Below, in pieces: positions 11,086 to 26,100 of a stretch of 64,000 bases of DNA. The position numbers were made by a program, and so were the translations under genes. Source of the DNA: Euptelea pleiosperma (Eukaryota; Streptophyta; Magnoliopsida; Ranunculales; Eupteleaceae); contig CM068549.1 of assembly GCA_035048495.1 (NCBI GenBank), positions 18,323,103 to 18,387,102 of the forward strand, written 5' to 3'. Under the pieces are notes generated by a model. The model saw only the letters and a list, made by a program, of their open reading frames with translations, searched no databases and had not been told where the DNA came from. Every line of letters starts with the position of its first letter. Positions within the stretch are counted from its first letter, which is position 1.

Positions 11086-11156
11086 TCTATTTTAAACTTT
11101 TACCTTGAGAAGGGAATCCTCTGTATCAACTTTCAATATCATACACAGATGTGAGA

Positions 11157-14100
11157 TTATGCAGGATGTAGAAATTTCTCTTCAACAAGTTCAATACAAC
11201 GGTACAAAACCAACTGAATAGGATTTAAGGCACAAATCGTGTCGATTGCAAACTGACTGTAGTCCTTTTCATTTTCTGCCATAATCCCTGTGACTAGAGT
11301 TCGCAGAGGTAGAAGCCACTCCATGTAAGCTTTCTGCAAAGTTTTCTCTGACAGCACTCCAGTGTAGTTCGTTTTTCCTGAGATTCATGGTTATTATAGT
11401 TAAAAAGATGAGTAACAGTGATATGGTGTCTGACAAAGCCATCTTCTATTTCGAAGTTCAAAAATAATGGTGTATCAAGAGGTGAGCATTAATTGAAAGG
11501 TTTAGTTAGCAGGCACAAGTACAAACTGGCCAGTTTAACAGGCTTTCTCCACGGAGGAAGAGTGGAAGAAATCCCCGTAACTGAGTTCTATTGGTCCCAA
11601 TATTAATGCGTAAAACCTGGCCAGTTTAACAGGGCTTTCTCCATGGAGGAAGAGTGGAAGAAATCCCTGTAACTGAGTTCTATCGGTCCCAATATTAATG
11701 CATCCTCATTAAATCATAATTGTTACCTGCAAATCTGATTTAATCCTCTAATCTCCAGGCAAAAAATAATAAAGTTTTAACAGCTGGGCATTCCCAGAGC
11801 ATCTGCATAAACCAAACAATATCTGCATCGAGGTCTCCCAAGCAAATCTTAACCATGGATTGTGTCCTTAATATTTAAGTGTAGACAGGCTCTTTGTCGT
11901 TTCTTCATCTTGGTTAACAAGATTTTGAATTACAATAAGTTTTGACAAAGAAATTGGAATGACTTCACGTGACAGTTTGAAACTTGCATCTTCATCAAAT
12001 TTAAGGGTCTAAGAGCAGGCGACCCAATCTAAAACAGAACCTAACCCAACATACCAAGAACCTCCAACTAATCTTGCATGGCCTACTGATGGTTAAGCGG
12101 TCATGAATTGCCACCCTCACTCCATGATTATTAAAACAGCCTTGAACTTCTTGCATTTTATTGTATTATTTTTGTTATTTCATTCCCAGTCGTTTATCAA
12201 CTATTCTGTCCACGCTCCCTTCAACTGATCTCCCGAAACCCTATGTCCATATATAAAATCAACTACCCATCCCAAATATTAAATTGTAGATCAAAGATCT
12301 TAATCAGGCCCTAATTTCTACCTACATATCAACCCTAAAACCTTATGACCCTGAATGACGACCCTTGAACCCTTCTCTAGGAATCAGACTAGGGTAAGCA
12401 TTCCTCGCACTTTTAGATCGTAATAAAATTGATTGGGAAACCAAACTCAACGAGCATAGCACGCGTGTAATCATTCTAATGCTACATTATCAGCACAAGA
12501 GTGTTAATATACAAAATGGATGTAACAACAAAAAATTATATAATCATGAAATGAGCACTAAATTACATCTAACTGTCCAACAAAGAAAAAGCATTCTTCA
12601 AGAACCAAAAAAGGCTGCCTAAAACTTTTTCTTTTAACTTTTATAAATTAATAAGATGTGTCATTTACCTGTTGACTCCGTTATCAATATAAATCTGTAC
12701 AGGTTCAGAGCAGATAAAACCTGCATATATGATGTATGAATACACATCACTTACAATAAACTGAGATACATCTAATGTTCAAGCAATTAAGTCGTTTATC
12801 AACTATTTTACACTCACAGAGGAAAGAGAGGCTGCATGTTCACAGTAGAGTGAAAAATAAAATCATATTATTTCACACAGGTTAATTATGGACTGTCAAG
12901 CTGACAGAAGTACCTCAAGATTCTCAACAATGTGTTCCAAAATTTCTAACAAAAGCCCCCATTACTTAAGTTCCCAACAAACAGGAAATATTTCATGGGT
13001 TATAACCTATAAATGAATTAAAAACAGAGTGTCAGTCTTAGACACCGTTACCCTGGTAAAACCAAAGAGATATCTGATAATGTCCAAAGATATATTGCCA
13101 TCTAAATATTCTTTCATAAAAAATATAGACGAAAATTTTCACAAGTCTAACACATTAAACAATATAAATACCAGATACAAATAAAAATACATTAGTTTTT
13201 TGTTCCAGTAAATGTTCCCACCTATCTAACTTCATTTTGATTTGCCTTCTTATTAATTCCAGATTCAAAAAACGACAAAAACCAATCGATGACAGAGACA
13301 AGAAGTGATCAATCTTCTAAAAAAGAGCAGTTGAACAATCAATGACTGGATAAAAAGAAAAGAAAGATCTGATGAAAAGGAACCTTTAGAGTACACACAC
13401 ACACACACACACATATTGGGTGGCACATGTGTTTGCATGTGATTACAAAATATGAGGGATTGTTATGGTGTGTGTGAAGGGTGCTCAGTTTGGCGCATGG
13501 ATGCATTATCAGTCAAGCAACATAATATTAGGTGTTCACATTGACGAGCAGTATGGGCCATGTCTATGCTCTGTAGCACATCAGACAGTGGATATTCTCG
13601 AGTAGTTATGACAGCAATTTTGGAAATTCAGATCCAGTTCTTCTTTCTTCTATTGTTTTGGAGTAGCATTTTCTTCTTCTGATTCAGTTTCATAAACAGG
13701 TTCATTATCATCATCATCATCATCATATATATATATATAGGGTTGGGATAGGTTGACACATATTTTTCAACACATGGTTCTGGGGCTCACATGGAGATGA
13801 GTTAACGGTTGATTTTTGGTGAGGAAAATCTCCTAACCTAAGAGATCATTCTCACAAGAAATCAGCCCTTCTGAAACTTCTAACCTTATCAAATGTGAAC
13901 TTTCAATTATCAATGAAAATTGACGATCCAGAAATTTTCAACTTGCATTCCACTTTTCATAAGGCTTCAACTGTCTGAATGGGCTTTATTTTTGGTGAGG
14001 AAGATCTCTATGGTGAGGAAATTATCCTCACCAAAAATCAGCCCTTAACTCATCACTATGCGGGCCCCACAACCGTTTCCTTGTGTCAAAAAACCATGTG

Positions 14101-17100
14101 TCAACCTAATCTTATCAAATGCAGACATAAAGTTAACTCATCTCCATAATGATGAGATCATCCCAAAAAAAATCAGCCCATTCTGAAATTCCTAATCCTA
14201 TCAAATGCTGACTTTAATTTAATGGTGAAATGGACAGTCCAGATTTTTTCAACCTGTACACCTTTCATAGGGTCAAAAATTTCAGAGAGGGCTATTTTTT
14301 GTGAGGATGATGGTGAGGATATCATCGCCAAAATTCAGCGCCCTTGACTCATCTCCATGTGAGCCCCACAAAGCAGTCAATATCCATGTCTAAACATCCC
14401 AAACCCTTTAGAGATGAATCAAAGGCTGATTTTGGTGAGGATATCCTCCCCATGGAGATCATCCTCACCAAAAAAAAATCTCATTCTGACATTTCTAACC
14501 CTATGAAAAGTGGATTACAAGTTGAAAATTTCCGGAACATCCATTTAACCATTCACTTAATTTCACATTTGATGGGATCAGAATATTTTAGAATGGACTG
14601 ATTTTTTGTGAGGATGATCTCCACCAAAAATCAGATCTTGAATCATCTCCATGTGGGTCCAATATAGGTGTGTCCATGTTTAAAAAGGCGTGAGAGGCGT
14701 AACCCTAGTATTGACAGTGAGGCGTGATGAGGTGCACCTCGATGCATACACCTCATGCATATTTAGATATATTTTATGTATTACCTATTATTATTCTATA
14801 TCTTATACCTTTAACATACATTTTTTATTTAAAAAGGTGGTAAAATAAGGCTTATGCCTCCCGCCTCGAGGTTTATGCCTCGCCTCACACCCTCGTGTTT
14901 TAAAACAATGGATTTGTCAATATCAGCCATTCCTTCCAAGCAAAGGATCCATTCATGTATAAAACATTTGAGCAAATCTTAAAGGACAGAAGTTAAAACC
15001 AAGTTGAAAAATCATAAAATAACGTTATGTAAGATTATAAGGAACTCAATCCAGTGGTTTTGATTATTCAGGTTTTGGGAAAAGAACGACGCTGAGAAAG
15101 CCATCATATTTAAGGCTTCCTGAAAATAGAAAATAATATATTGTAGGATTTCAAATTTAAAACTATAGAATGATGCACCTTTTCATCATATCAAAAGTTT
15201 ACTACCATGTTACACTTTTTTTTTTGGTATGGATACTGAATAAAGAGATTAAAATGGGAAGGAGCCCAACTATGCCAGAGAGAATAAACAAGGGAGCTAG
15301 AGAGGAAGGCCCTCAATAACTATAAAAAAATATAAACAATGACAAAAGGGTTACCTCCTCCCATCTAAAAACAAAATCCTCAAACCTTACACCCTTATAA
15401 CCTTCTAAAATAGACAACCAATGAAATAACAAAGCTTTGATCTTCAAAACTAAGGCTCCTAACTCCTCCACCATATCTTTGAAAATGCACTTGTTTCTAA
15501 CCTTCCCAATGGCTGAACAAAAGGTGAAAGTGAATAATCTTATAGATTGTGCCTACGGGATTCAAATGTCTCAAGGGATCAGAACTTTCCACGAAGTTTA
15601 AAGTTTTCAAAAATGATCACATGTTTAATAGTTACCAAAGGAATTCATCAAGTTGTGGAATAAGGTCTTCGGGAGAGTTGATAAGAAAATGAACGCCATT
15701 TTTGAGGAGATTTCTTCCCTTGATAGAGAGGAGGAGATTTGTCCCTTATCGTCTGAGCATCGCCACAGGAGAACCGAACTGAAGGGGGGTTTACCAGCAC
15801 TTGGCCTCGCTGAAGGAGATCAGCTGGAAATAGAAATCCAGGATCAGATGGTTAAAAGAAGGAGACAACAATACTAAATTCTTCCACAGGATTGCCGATG
15901 CTCACAGAAGGGATAACTTCTTGTCTTGACTGGAGGTCAAGGGCGTTGTTCTAGAAGACGAAGACAACATTAGGCAAGGAACAGTGGATTTTTACTTGAA
16001 CTTATATTCAGAGACGTCCTCCTATCGCCCTACTCTGGATGGTCTCCCATTTGAGAGCATTAGCGCTGCCGACAAAGATTGGGTGGAAAGACCCTTCATG
16101 GAGGAGGAAATTTTGAAGGCGATCTCTGATTTAGCTAGAGATAAAGCCCCAGGCCCGGATGGATTCTCCATGGCTTTCTTCAAGGAATGTTGGACGGTGA
16201 TAAGGGAGGACTTTATGAGAGTAGTGGTTGAGTTCGGTGAGAACAGGTATCTGGATTATACGTCTAATATCACTTTTATAGCTCTTATTCCAAAGAGTCA
16301 GGAGGTAGATAATATCTCAGGATTTCGCCATATTAGCCATGTGGGCAGTGTTTATAAGATCCTGGCCAAAACGCTTGCCTCAAGGATCCGCAAGGTATTG
16401 GATTCAATGATATCCCACTCTCAAGGCTTTTTCGTACAAGGCAAACATATTTTGGACGGAGTTCTTCTAGCCAATGAGTGTATTGACTCTCGTAGCAAGG
16501 CTGGTATTCCCAGGGTAGTGTGCAAGATCGATATGTGAAAGCTTACGACCACGTTAGCTAGAGCTTTGTGGACTACATGTTGGGCAGAATGGGTTTTGGG
16601 TCTAGATGGTGGAAATGGATCCAGAAGTGTATCTCAACAGCCTCATTCTCCATCCTAGTCAACGGTTCCCCTACGGGTTACTTTCGCAGCTCCCGAGGGC
16701 TTAGACAAGGAGATCCACTATCTCCGTATCTTTTTATCGTGGTGGCTAAAGCTTTGAGCAGTCTGATTGCTAGAGCTGTGGAGATTGGGGAACTCTCCCG
16801 TTTTGCAGTATGTTCGGAAATTCCTCCTATATCCCATCTTCAGTTTGCCGAAGACACTCTGGTTTTCCTTGGAAATTCCTTATCTCAAACGCGTTATCTT
16901 CGGGGCTTTCTTGTTTGGTTTGAAGCTGTTACAGGCCTTAGATTTAATATGGCAAAAAGTAATGTTCGGGGTGGTGGGAGAAGTGCAAAATATGTACGAG
17001 CTGGCAGACTGCCTTGGGTCGTTTTACCCACTTCATATTTGGGTCTCCCTCTTGGGGCCAATTATAGATCAAAAGTCATTTGGGATCCAATGACCGAGAG

Positions 17101-20100
17101 ATTTTGCAGTAGATTGGCATTATGGAAGGCTAGATAATTGTTGAAAGGGGGAAAATTGGTGCTCATTAAACACTGCCTATCCAGTTTGTCGATCTATTTC
17201 ATGTCCCTCTTTACTTTGCCTAAAAATATTGCTAGAGCTCTCAAACGAATCATGAGAATTTTTTCATGGAATGAGAGGGGAGATGTAGGTAAGTTCCATT
17301 TGGTGAAGTGGGAATCTATTTGTAGACCCAAGACCCAGGGAGGCTTAGCTATTCGAAATCTCTCTGCCATGAACATTGCTTTAGTTTGTGAAGAAAGGCT
17401 ATGGCTGGCAAGTACGGAGTCTCTAATTTTAATTGGGACAGCAGAGCGGTCTCCCTTCCTTTTGGTTGTAGTGTGTGGACGGGCATCATGAAAGTCCAAG
17501 CGAGGTTCGTAGGTGTGTCCTATAAGGTGGGAATAGGGGACAGAGTTCGATTCTTGGAGGATCTTTGGTGCGGTGAGGCCCCCCTCATGATAGATTTCCC
17601 TGAGCTATATTCCATTTCAGATAAGAAGATGAACTCTATATATTCTGTCAAAACCACGGAAGTGGCCAATACAACTTGGAATTTCGGCTTTAGGAGGGGG
17701 CTCAACGATTGGGAGATTGAGGCTATATCCCGTCTTCTGTTCCAGTTGCAGGATGTCGCTCTGTCTGACTCAGTGCCGGATAGGCGTATATGGAGATGGA
17801 TGAAAGATGGGAGATTTTCAGTCCGCTCGTGGTATTCACAGTCTTTTCCACTTATTGAAGCCAAATTCCCTGCATCTTTCATGTGGAATTCAAGTCCCCT
17901 CTAAAATCGCTTTCTTCGTCTGGCTTGCCTCTTTGGACAAGATATTGACGGTGGATCATTTGATAGCTCGCAAGATCATCATTGTCGACTTTTGTTCTAT
18001 GTGTAAGCACAGCGGGGAATCGGTTAACCATCTTCTTCATTGTGAGGTGGCTAGAGCGGTGTGGACTTTGTTCCTTGCGGAATTCGGGATTGCTTGGATT
18101 CTTCCTTCTTCCCTAATCCTTTTGGTCTTGAGTTGGGTCACAAAAGCCTTCTCACCTAGAGGTCGTATTATATGAGATTACTCCCTTTCGCCATCTGCTG
18201 GAGTCTTTGGAAGGAACGCAACCGCAGAATCTTTGACGGTAAAGAAGACTCAGTGGATAATATTATCATGAACATCAAGGGATTGCTCTTCTTTTGGTCC
18301 AAAGTTTTCCGGGAATGTCACGGATTGTTCTTTGAAGATTTTGTTCGCCGATGGGACCTTCTTTGTAATAGAGATGCTCATTAGTTTGTTGTTTATGCTC
18401 TTGCTTTGGCTTGTTGTTTAGCCCCGAGGAGTATCTTTCTCTTTGTACTCCCTTTTCTCTTCTGAATAAAGCTATACTTACCAAAAAAAAAATAACCATA
18501 TGTTTTATAGTGATCAAATGAATTAAAAACTAACCACATGTTTAATTTCCGTAATTACCCCTTAAACTTTGTAAATCCCACCTAAGGTTTCCCCCCCTAC
18601 ACTCTAGAAGATTTAAAATTTAATAACAAAAAAAATTAGACTAGATTATGATAAGATTAGACTAGATCAACGGAACCTTTGAGAAGCCCGAAACACAAAC
18701 ACGGCCATACACATTAACACATGTATTATGATAAGATATTTCAGTTATACAGTTATACTTAAATCAAAAGGGTTTTCAAAAACAAATAATGAAAAAAATA
18801 TATAGAAAGTATATAAAAAATCCCATACATCATAGGACTATCCTAAAACATAATAAATATGAGTAAATTTATAAGAGGAAAACCATCAAACAATTATAAT
18901 TGTGTTCTACAGTTTAATAGTGCATGGAGGGTAGAAAGCAGTCCTCTTTTAGAAATCAGTTTTATTCATAAAAATAATTAGAATAAAGGGTAACACTGCC
19001 ACTCTGCAGGATGTGTCCCAATACATGCAGACACGCCAAAAAAAACCCTTAAAAGTATTGTGTCATTATTATAGGATTACGTAAGAACTACCTAGCAATC
19101 AAAAAAGCATTCCATCAAAATACAATGAGGGGACAAGAAATACCGCATCACTCTGCTCGGGGAGGGACGGAGGCCCTCCCTTTGGAGGCTTCAAAACCAA
19201 CTCCACCAATTCAAGAACATCAGAACTCCAAAATGGTGAACTTGGAGGAACTTTATTTTCTACTCGAATGATTTCAACATTTCTTGGCAAAACGTTTTGA
19301 CAATTTTCCATGAGCATTTCCCCTTTAACAAGATCTATAAGAATTGCGATCTGCATAGAAATGTAACGAATAGTTTCAAAAAATTTAACTGAAACTCTAA
19401 AATGAATGAATATGAATGCTTATGAGACATGTAAACTGGCTAAAAATGAGCTTACCATGGAAGGGACGTCATTATGTGTGATCAAAGCCTTTAAAATGTC
19501 AAATCTTTGATAAATCGGAATATCAGCAAGCACCTGGTCATATTGTTGTATGGCAGAACGGATTAGGATATCAAGAAAATGAAAATAGTCAACTTACAAA
19601 ATTGTATAGTACTCAAGAAAATAATAACTGAATATATAAAATCAGAAGCATTTTATATTAGAGATGAATATGGACCAGAACTAGGACCAAGACCACCATC
19701 TTTGCAAACAAACAACAACTAAGCTGAAAAAGCTCTGAACTAAGGACACGCCATTTTCTGAAAATATGCCATGCCAGACATCACGTCTTACTCTTGTGTC
19801 AAACACAAACCAACACGCTTCTTCAAACAAATCTTAATTTATTCATACAGTTCCTAGCATTAAAAAATAAGATTAAAGGTAGAACACCACACGGCTAACC
19901 AAAATGGTGTAGAAAATATTTCTTGATTGAACTCAAGAAAATGGATGACAGGACAAGAACAGTTTTACTAAGGAGAGAAGCTAATGTCTTCATTACGAGA
20001 AAATAAGATATACCGAGCCATGACTGCTTTAAGGGAAGGGTGATCAATATTTTTAAGTATTTCGGACTTACAAAATCAAATGGAAAAACATTGATTGACC

Positions 20101-23100
20101 CCTATTTCAATGAACAAAAGCAAGGCCATGCCGATCAGGCCATCCTGGCTGTGGTTTGTACATGAATGCATGAGTAACACCGAGTACTCGGTAAATTATT
20201 TACCACTTCAAATCTTCGTTTTCGAGAGGGATGGTATGCTCTATATTGTCGGTCCCTGGGGAGAATGGCTGCAAATGAGAAAGTCTTCCTGAACTGGTGA
20301 TATTGACCGATGATGTCTGTAGTACAAGGGAAGGGTATTGATGTAAAGATCATCAAGCCTTGATTTCTTTTCATCTCTTCTTTTTCTTTTTCTTCATTTT
20401 TTTAAAAGGCAGTTTCATTATGCTGGTATACCCTCTTTTTTTTTAGTTTCTTAAACAATTTGCATTCCTTTTATTTCAAAAACTCACCTGTTAAACTAAA
20501 CACAAATAATGTAATCATTCATCTTTTAGATTGTTCAAATTTGTATTATTGATATGTTTACTTGTGCATTAAAAATCTAGTTTTACTTTTTCTAGTTTTT
20601 CTCTTTCATTTCTCCATGTTAATGATGTATGCTTCCTTCAAAAACATTCAATTATGCATGGGGTATATATATATATATATACATGGAAATAAATTTTGCA
20701 AAATTATCGAAATATTTCCATTTTCTAGGTTACCAACAGGATAAAATACATTCATGAAAAAAAGTTAAATTTCACGAAATGTTTCCATACATGTTGAAAT
20801 ATTTCACGCGAACAGTAAATTTGGATCAATTGGCAACGTAAATATGTATTATTTCGGTCGATACCTACCTCAACATATAACAAACCACTATGTTCATTCA
20901 TTTCCACACCACATATGGTTGTATATTATGATTTGATAGCTTATGAGTGTGTTTTTATGCTTGTTTTATGATTTCCCAAACTTTACACAAAAAATTCCAC
21001 AATATTTCCATCATTTCTGCATTATTTCCATAGTTTCCACGAAAAATATATTATTTCCACACAAGTCGAAATATTTTCATTTCTGGGCTGGTAGAAATAA
21101 ACCTTGAAACCGAAATTTATTTCTTTTGAGATGTGTGTGTGTGTGTGTGTGTATAAGGAATTGCCCCAATAGGAGATAAAATAAGGAAAAGTTGATTGAG
21201 ATTGTTTGGACATGCGCAACGAAGACCAATGATGGCACCAGTGATGAGGAGGGTCAAAAAATGACATGGATGGAGCTAGTAAGAAAGGATCTGAAAACAT
21301 ATGCTTTGACAAAAGACAACTCTAAACAGAGTTGAGAGTTGAATGGCAAAATAGGATCCGTGTTACCAACCCCAAACATTTGGTATAAGGCATAGATGAT
21401 GGTGATGATATCTATGTATGCTCCTTTTTGTGTCATTGCGTGAGCTTTGATTATGTTGTTTTCCTAGTTTTTCATGTTTATGTTGTATGTTTCGTTAAAG
21501 ACGTGTATGCAAGTTCGACAAAAATTCGATGTATATATGGTCAACCTTTTTCCTTGTTTGATTCTTTTGCTATTTAACCAAATTTATGGTGTATGCTTCT
21601 TCAGATTTATGAACAAAGATCTAATGGGTAAGTGGTTGTAGAGGTATGGGGTGGAATCTAATAGCTTATAGAGGAGAGTCATTGAAAGCAAGTTTAGCAG
21701 TAGAAACAATGGATGGGATTGCTACTTGGTCACTTCTTAATATAGGGTTGGAGTGTGGAAGGGTTTCTCTAAGATCTAGCCTTAATGTATATTGTATAGT
21801 CGCACCCTCAACACTTTTTAAATGTTGGGAATGCCATTACTTTATTGTTTTCCTCATTAATATATTTCATAGTGCTATGTGGAAAGAAATGAATGTAATA
21901 TATCTGATAGCTTATAGTCAAACACCGAGATGCAAACTCGACAGAAAATAATTATTAGCCTCCCACAATAGCCAGAGACAACCCTATCCTATAAACTCCC
22001 CATCTACCAATTGACATTTGTTATACATTGCCAAATCTGAATAACAATTTAAAAGATGCTCCATTGGTTTTCCTCATTGAATTAAGATTCACAAACATGA
22101 AAGTTAGTGAAAATCTAAACTGCGTAAGACAAAAATAATTTCAAAAGCATCTTCTAAATCAAGATGTTAATGGGGAAGGAACACAGGAAGGATTGAAATT
22201 TTTAATAAAAAAAAAAATTTATGATCCTATTATACCAAAGCATCATATAATTAATGAATTTGGCTTTTCTTAGTTAATTCGAACCCAGGAAAAATTAACT
22301 TTCACTTTTTAAAAATATGAAGAACAATGAAGAGCGTATTTTATTTAATCAATCGAAGAATGCTATAAATGAGTTGAAGTTGCATAACATCATTGCATCA
22401 CACTGAAGTTGAAGATACCAGAATAACAATTTGACGTAGATAACCAGACATCAACAACTACAAAATACATGAGAATGCTTTTAAAAACTCACCATTTTCA
22501 ATGCAGCAAAAGCATTCTTTCGTAGCATTGCATCTGACGCATGTATAATGACCTTCTCAATAGCCTGAAATGTTACTTTTGACTATTAGAGAACATGTAA
22601 TATCAACAGTGATCTAAAAGTCGCAAGAAAAGGCAATAGAGTACCTGCAGGGCAGCAAAAAGACTAGGTACATAAAATGAGCAATCTGCGTATTCATCGT
22701 TACAATTTTGAGAAATATTTCCATTCATAATACATGATAAGAAGTCGAGGGCATGTTTTTTTAATTCCCAAGGCTGATCTACAGAAGAGAGTACGTATTT
22801 TAACATGCCCACTGTTTGCCACCTCTTAGTTTGGCTACTTCGAAGTTTATCCTTGACAACAACCAAATCCTCCTCCGCAGCCTTGGCAACCTCATCAGAG
22901 ATATGGCCCCAGACCACTGCACAAATGCGTCAACAAAAGAAAGTTAAAAGTTAGGGAAATAAAGTATGGATCAAAATTAAAAACGACTTATATTGTGTTG
23001 GGGAAAAATGAGAAAGAAATATGCAATTACAAATTTACAACAAAGAAGAAATGTGCAAGTATATTGGATCGGCAGATACCTGCAAGAGATGCTCCATGCC

Positions 23101-26100
23101 TGACGAGGGAAAAACAACTCATATAATCATCACTGTCCTCTACATCACTTTGTTGAAAATGAATCAAAAAACTCTTTCAACTTAGAGAATACGGTAAGCA
23201 ACGAAGGCAAGGTAAAATATAGCAATCTGAGATAAAACATGAAATTACCTCCAAGAACGACACTAGTAATTGCCTCAACTTCACATCCAGTGATAAGACC
23301 AAGATATGATAGATCACAAAATGAAAGGAAGCATGACAGTTGTGACGCCAATGGAATACAGCTCAAAATTCTATCTATCAGACTACTTGAAACAAGAGCC
23401 TACACATCACGAATGGATTTAAAGTGAAAACAAGATTCGAAATGAAGAATTGCCAAAAAGGCAAAAAAGAATGGGTAAACAAATCACTGATAAACAAGAA
23501 TAAATAGACAAATGAAAACTCAAACTGGAACTTAAATTTGACACAGTATAGTGCCAACCATGATTTGTAGGACATATAGGCCAAGTAGAGCATGGAGCTC
23601 CTTTTTTCTTCTGCCCTCCTGTTACATTAAGCGAAAGTGAAGTTAGAGGGACCTGGAAGAACTTCTATAAGAACATCAGTAACAACCTAACAAAGTAGGA
23701 AGATAATTTCGTCAAGTGTCACAAACCAACTTTTGGCAAACTTCTTGGATGGAAGTGGCAATGCTTATTGTTTTGCCAATCAAATCCTCAACAGAATCTT
23801 TATCTTCATCATCTGATTCTGAAGACACAGCCTTTAGAACATTAAGGATAATAGGGACTGCTACTTTTATTTGTTCGAAGTGACGTCTCTGAATGCAAAG
23901 AAATACTGAAAAGAAAGAGATAAATGCATTAAAAACTCTCAGCAATTTGTAGGCAAATTATGCAACTTCTTCTGAACAAGATATTGAAACAAAAAAATAG
24001 GTAACTAGTTGGCCAGATTTTAGAATAGAATAGAAAACCACCACTTTTGTGAATAAAACTGTATGAGAAATTTGTGCTCGGATTTTGATAAATCGAGCTC
24101 TGCAAAGTGCTGGATACCTCTTGCTAATTGATCTTGTAGATAGCATATTAGCATGTGCTCAGATAATTAAAAAAGAGGGCAAAGGCTATCTCATTAAGCA
24201 TTTTCCACTGAAGATAAGGCACCAAGGTAGTTGAAGCAATATGGGCAAAGGTTGCCTATAAACTGCATGAGTTAAATAGGTTGAAAACCCACAGTTCCAC
24301 GGTGAAAAAAATTTCCAATACATACGTATCAGGCTTTCTCCAGTTTCTATTTGTCAACAAGGTTTAAAACCAAACTAAATACTCAAACAAATTGGTGAGT
24401 CCACTGAACTTGATCGAGATTCGGGATCAAGTTAGTGTAACAGGGTATTCTAGAAAACAAGAGAAACTAAAGCAAGTTTAAATCAAGTTTTTGTGATTTG
24501 ATCGGGTCCACAAATTCCTTTTGCAGAAAGCGAAACCAAAGAGTCACCTTTTTGGGTCATGATTATTCTTTATAAATCTTTAAGGGTTTGGTGCAGCAGA
24601 TTCAAGACAAATACTACAGCAAACCTTTCTTTTTCTTCTTTGATAGCATTACCTTTTGACAACCCACGGAAAAGAGGAGCGAAATAAGCAGGTGCCTTGA
24701 ACATTTCAAACTGGGAATCTAATGCCTGGTCCAATTAAAATGAGATGTCATCAAAACACCATGGCAATAAAATCATGTTAAAACAAAATAAAAGACTAGC
24801 GATTGTAAGTACAATAATCAGCATAAGAGGAAAGCAATACACACTTCTATGTGATTACGCAAAAAGCATTCAGGTCTATGTAAGTTTCAGATGCATTATT
24901 GTTGCATCAAAGATAACAAAATTGATGGGGACTTTCTGTCACTATCTAAGACTGATACCAAGAGAAAGTGAGAAACCAAGACAAGCATGATAGAGAAAGA
25001 AGTCTTCTACTTGAATGCATCACTGCCATCTTGAGAAAAAGATCAAACTTTATGTCACATAAATATCGATTATCAGGAGCAATGATATAGAAGTTGCAAA
25101 ACAAACAACTAAACAGTGTTTGTAACTCAAATTGGCTCGGATATAGTTATGCTGATTTACAAGTTCGACTCTATGATTTCCCCAAAAACTCAAGGAATTG
25201 AAAGAAAGGGTGAAATAGAAATAGGAATAACAGAGAAGTATGCGAAATGAGACTCTCACTATATGTCGTGGCTGAAAGAATTAACAAGGTAGACTACGAT
25301 CGACAAAACTTCAAACTTATATTGCTTGCAACATTCCAATTCATTCTATTTCTATCCTTCGTTTCTCCTTTTCCCACGACTTCCAGGTGGAAACTATAAA
25401 CATCATCCACTTGATATATGAGATTGACCCCGCAATCCCATGTCACTATTCTGACAATTTAATTTTATCCCGATAACAGATGGCATCATTTAACTGAACA
25501 CTGGCAAGCAATGCAAATGTATGTGATCTTTGCTTTCCTCTTTTTGATTCTTCCAAGAGCAAAGATTTCTCAAATCTTCATCTAGCATTCTAAAAGGCAC
25601 ACGTCAACAGTCTTCTCAAAGAGATTGTGTATCATTCAGTTTAAAAAATAAAATAAAGCCAAAAATTCCAGACTATTACATGTTAATAAGATGGACACTT
25701 GCACAGTTTTAACGTGGTTCAGAGGAGTTGGCCAACACAACTCCCCCAGCATCAGCACCATTCATAGGACATGGTGGAGGTAATTTATATTAACTACACA
25801 GACACCACCTTGGATCAGATAACTCTATCCAACATGCAATGAGTACTAGTAATTCCTTAAAAAAATTCAGCTTTTATGATTTTAAATATAAATATAACTC
25901 AGTTTCAGCCCTTTTTCTATTCAGTCCAACGAATGAACAGCATAAGTATCAAAGAATCTGTATCGAGCAATTCCAATCAAGAGATCATACCTCACAGAGA
26001 ACGGAGAGCATATCCCGTGGACTACAAATCGCTACAAACCGGTCTATTACACATTCCGCAATCTCCCGACATTCATCCAACGTGCCTGCAAACTTCGCAA

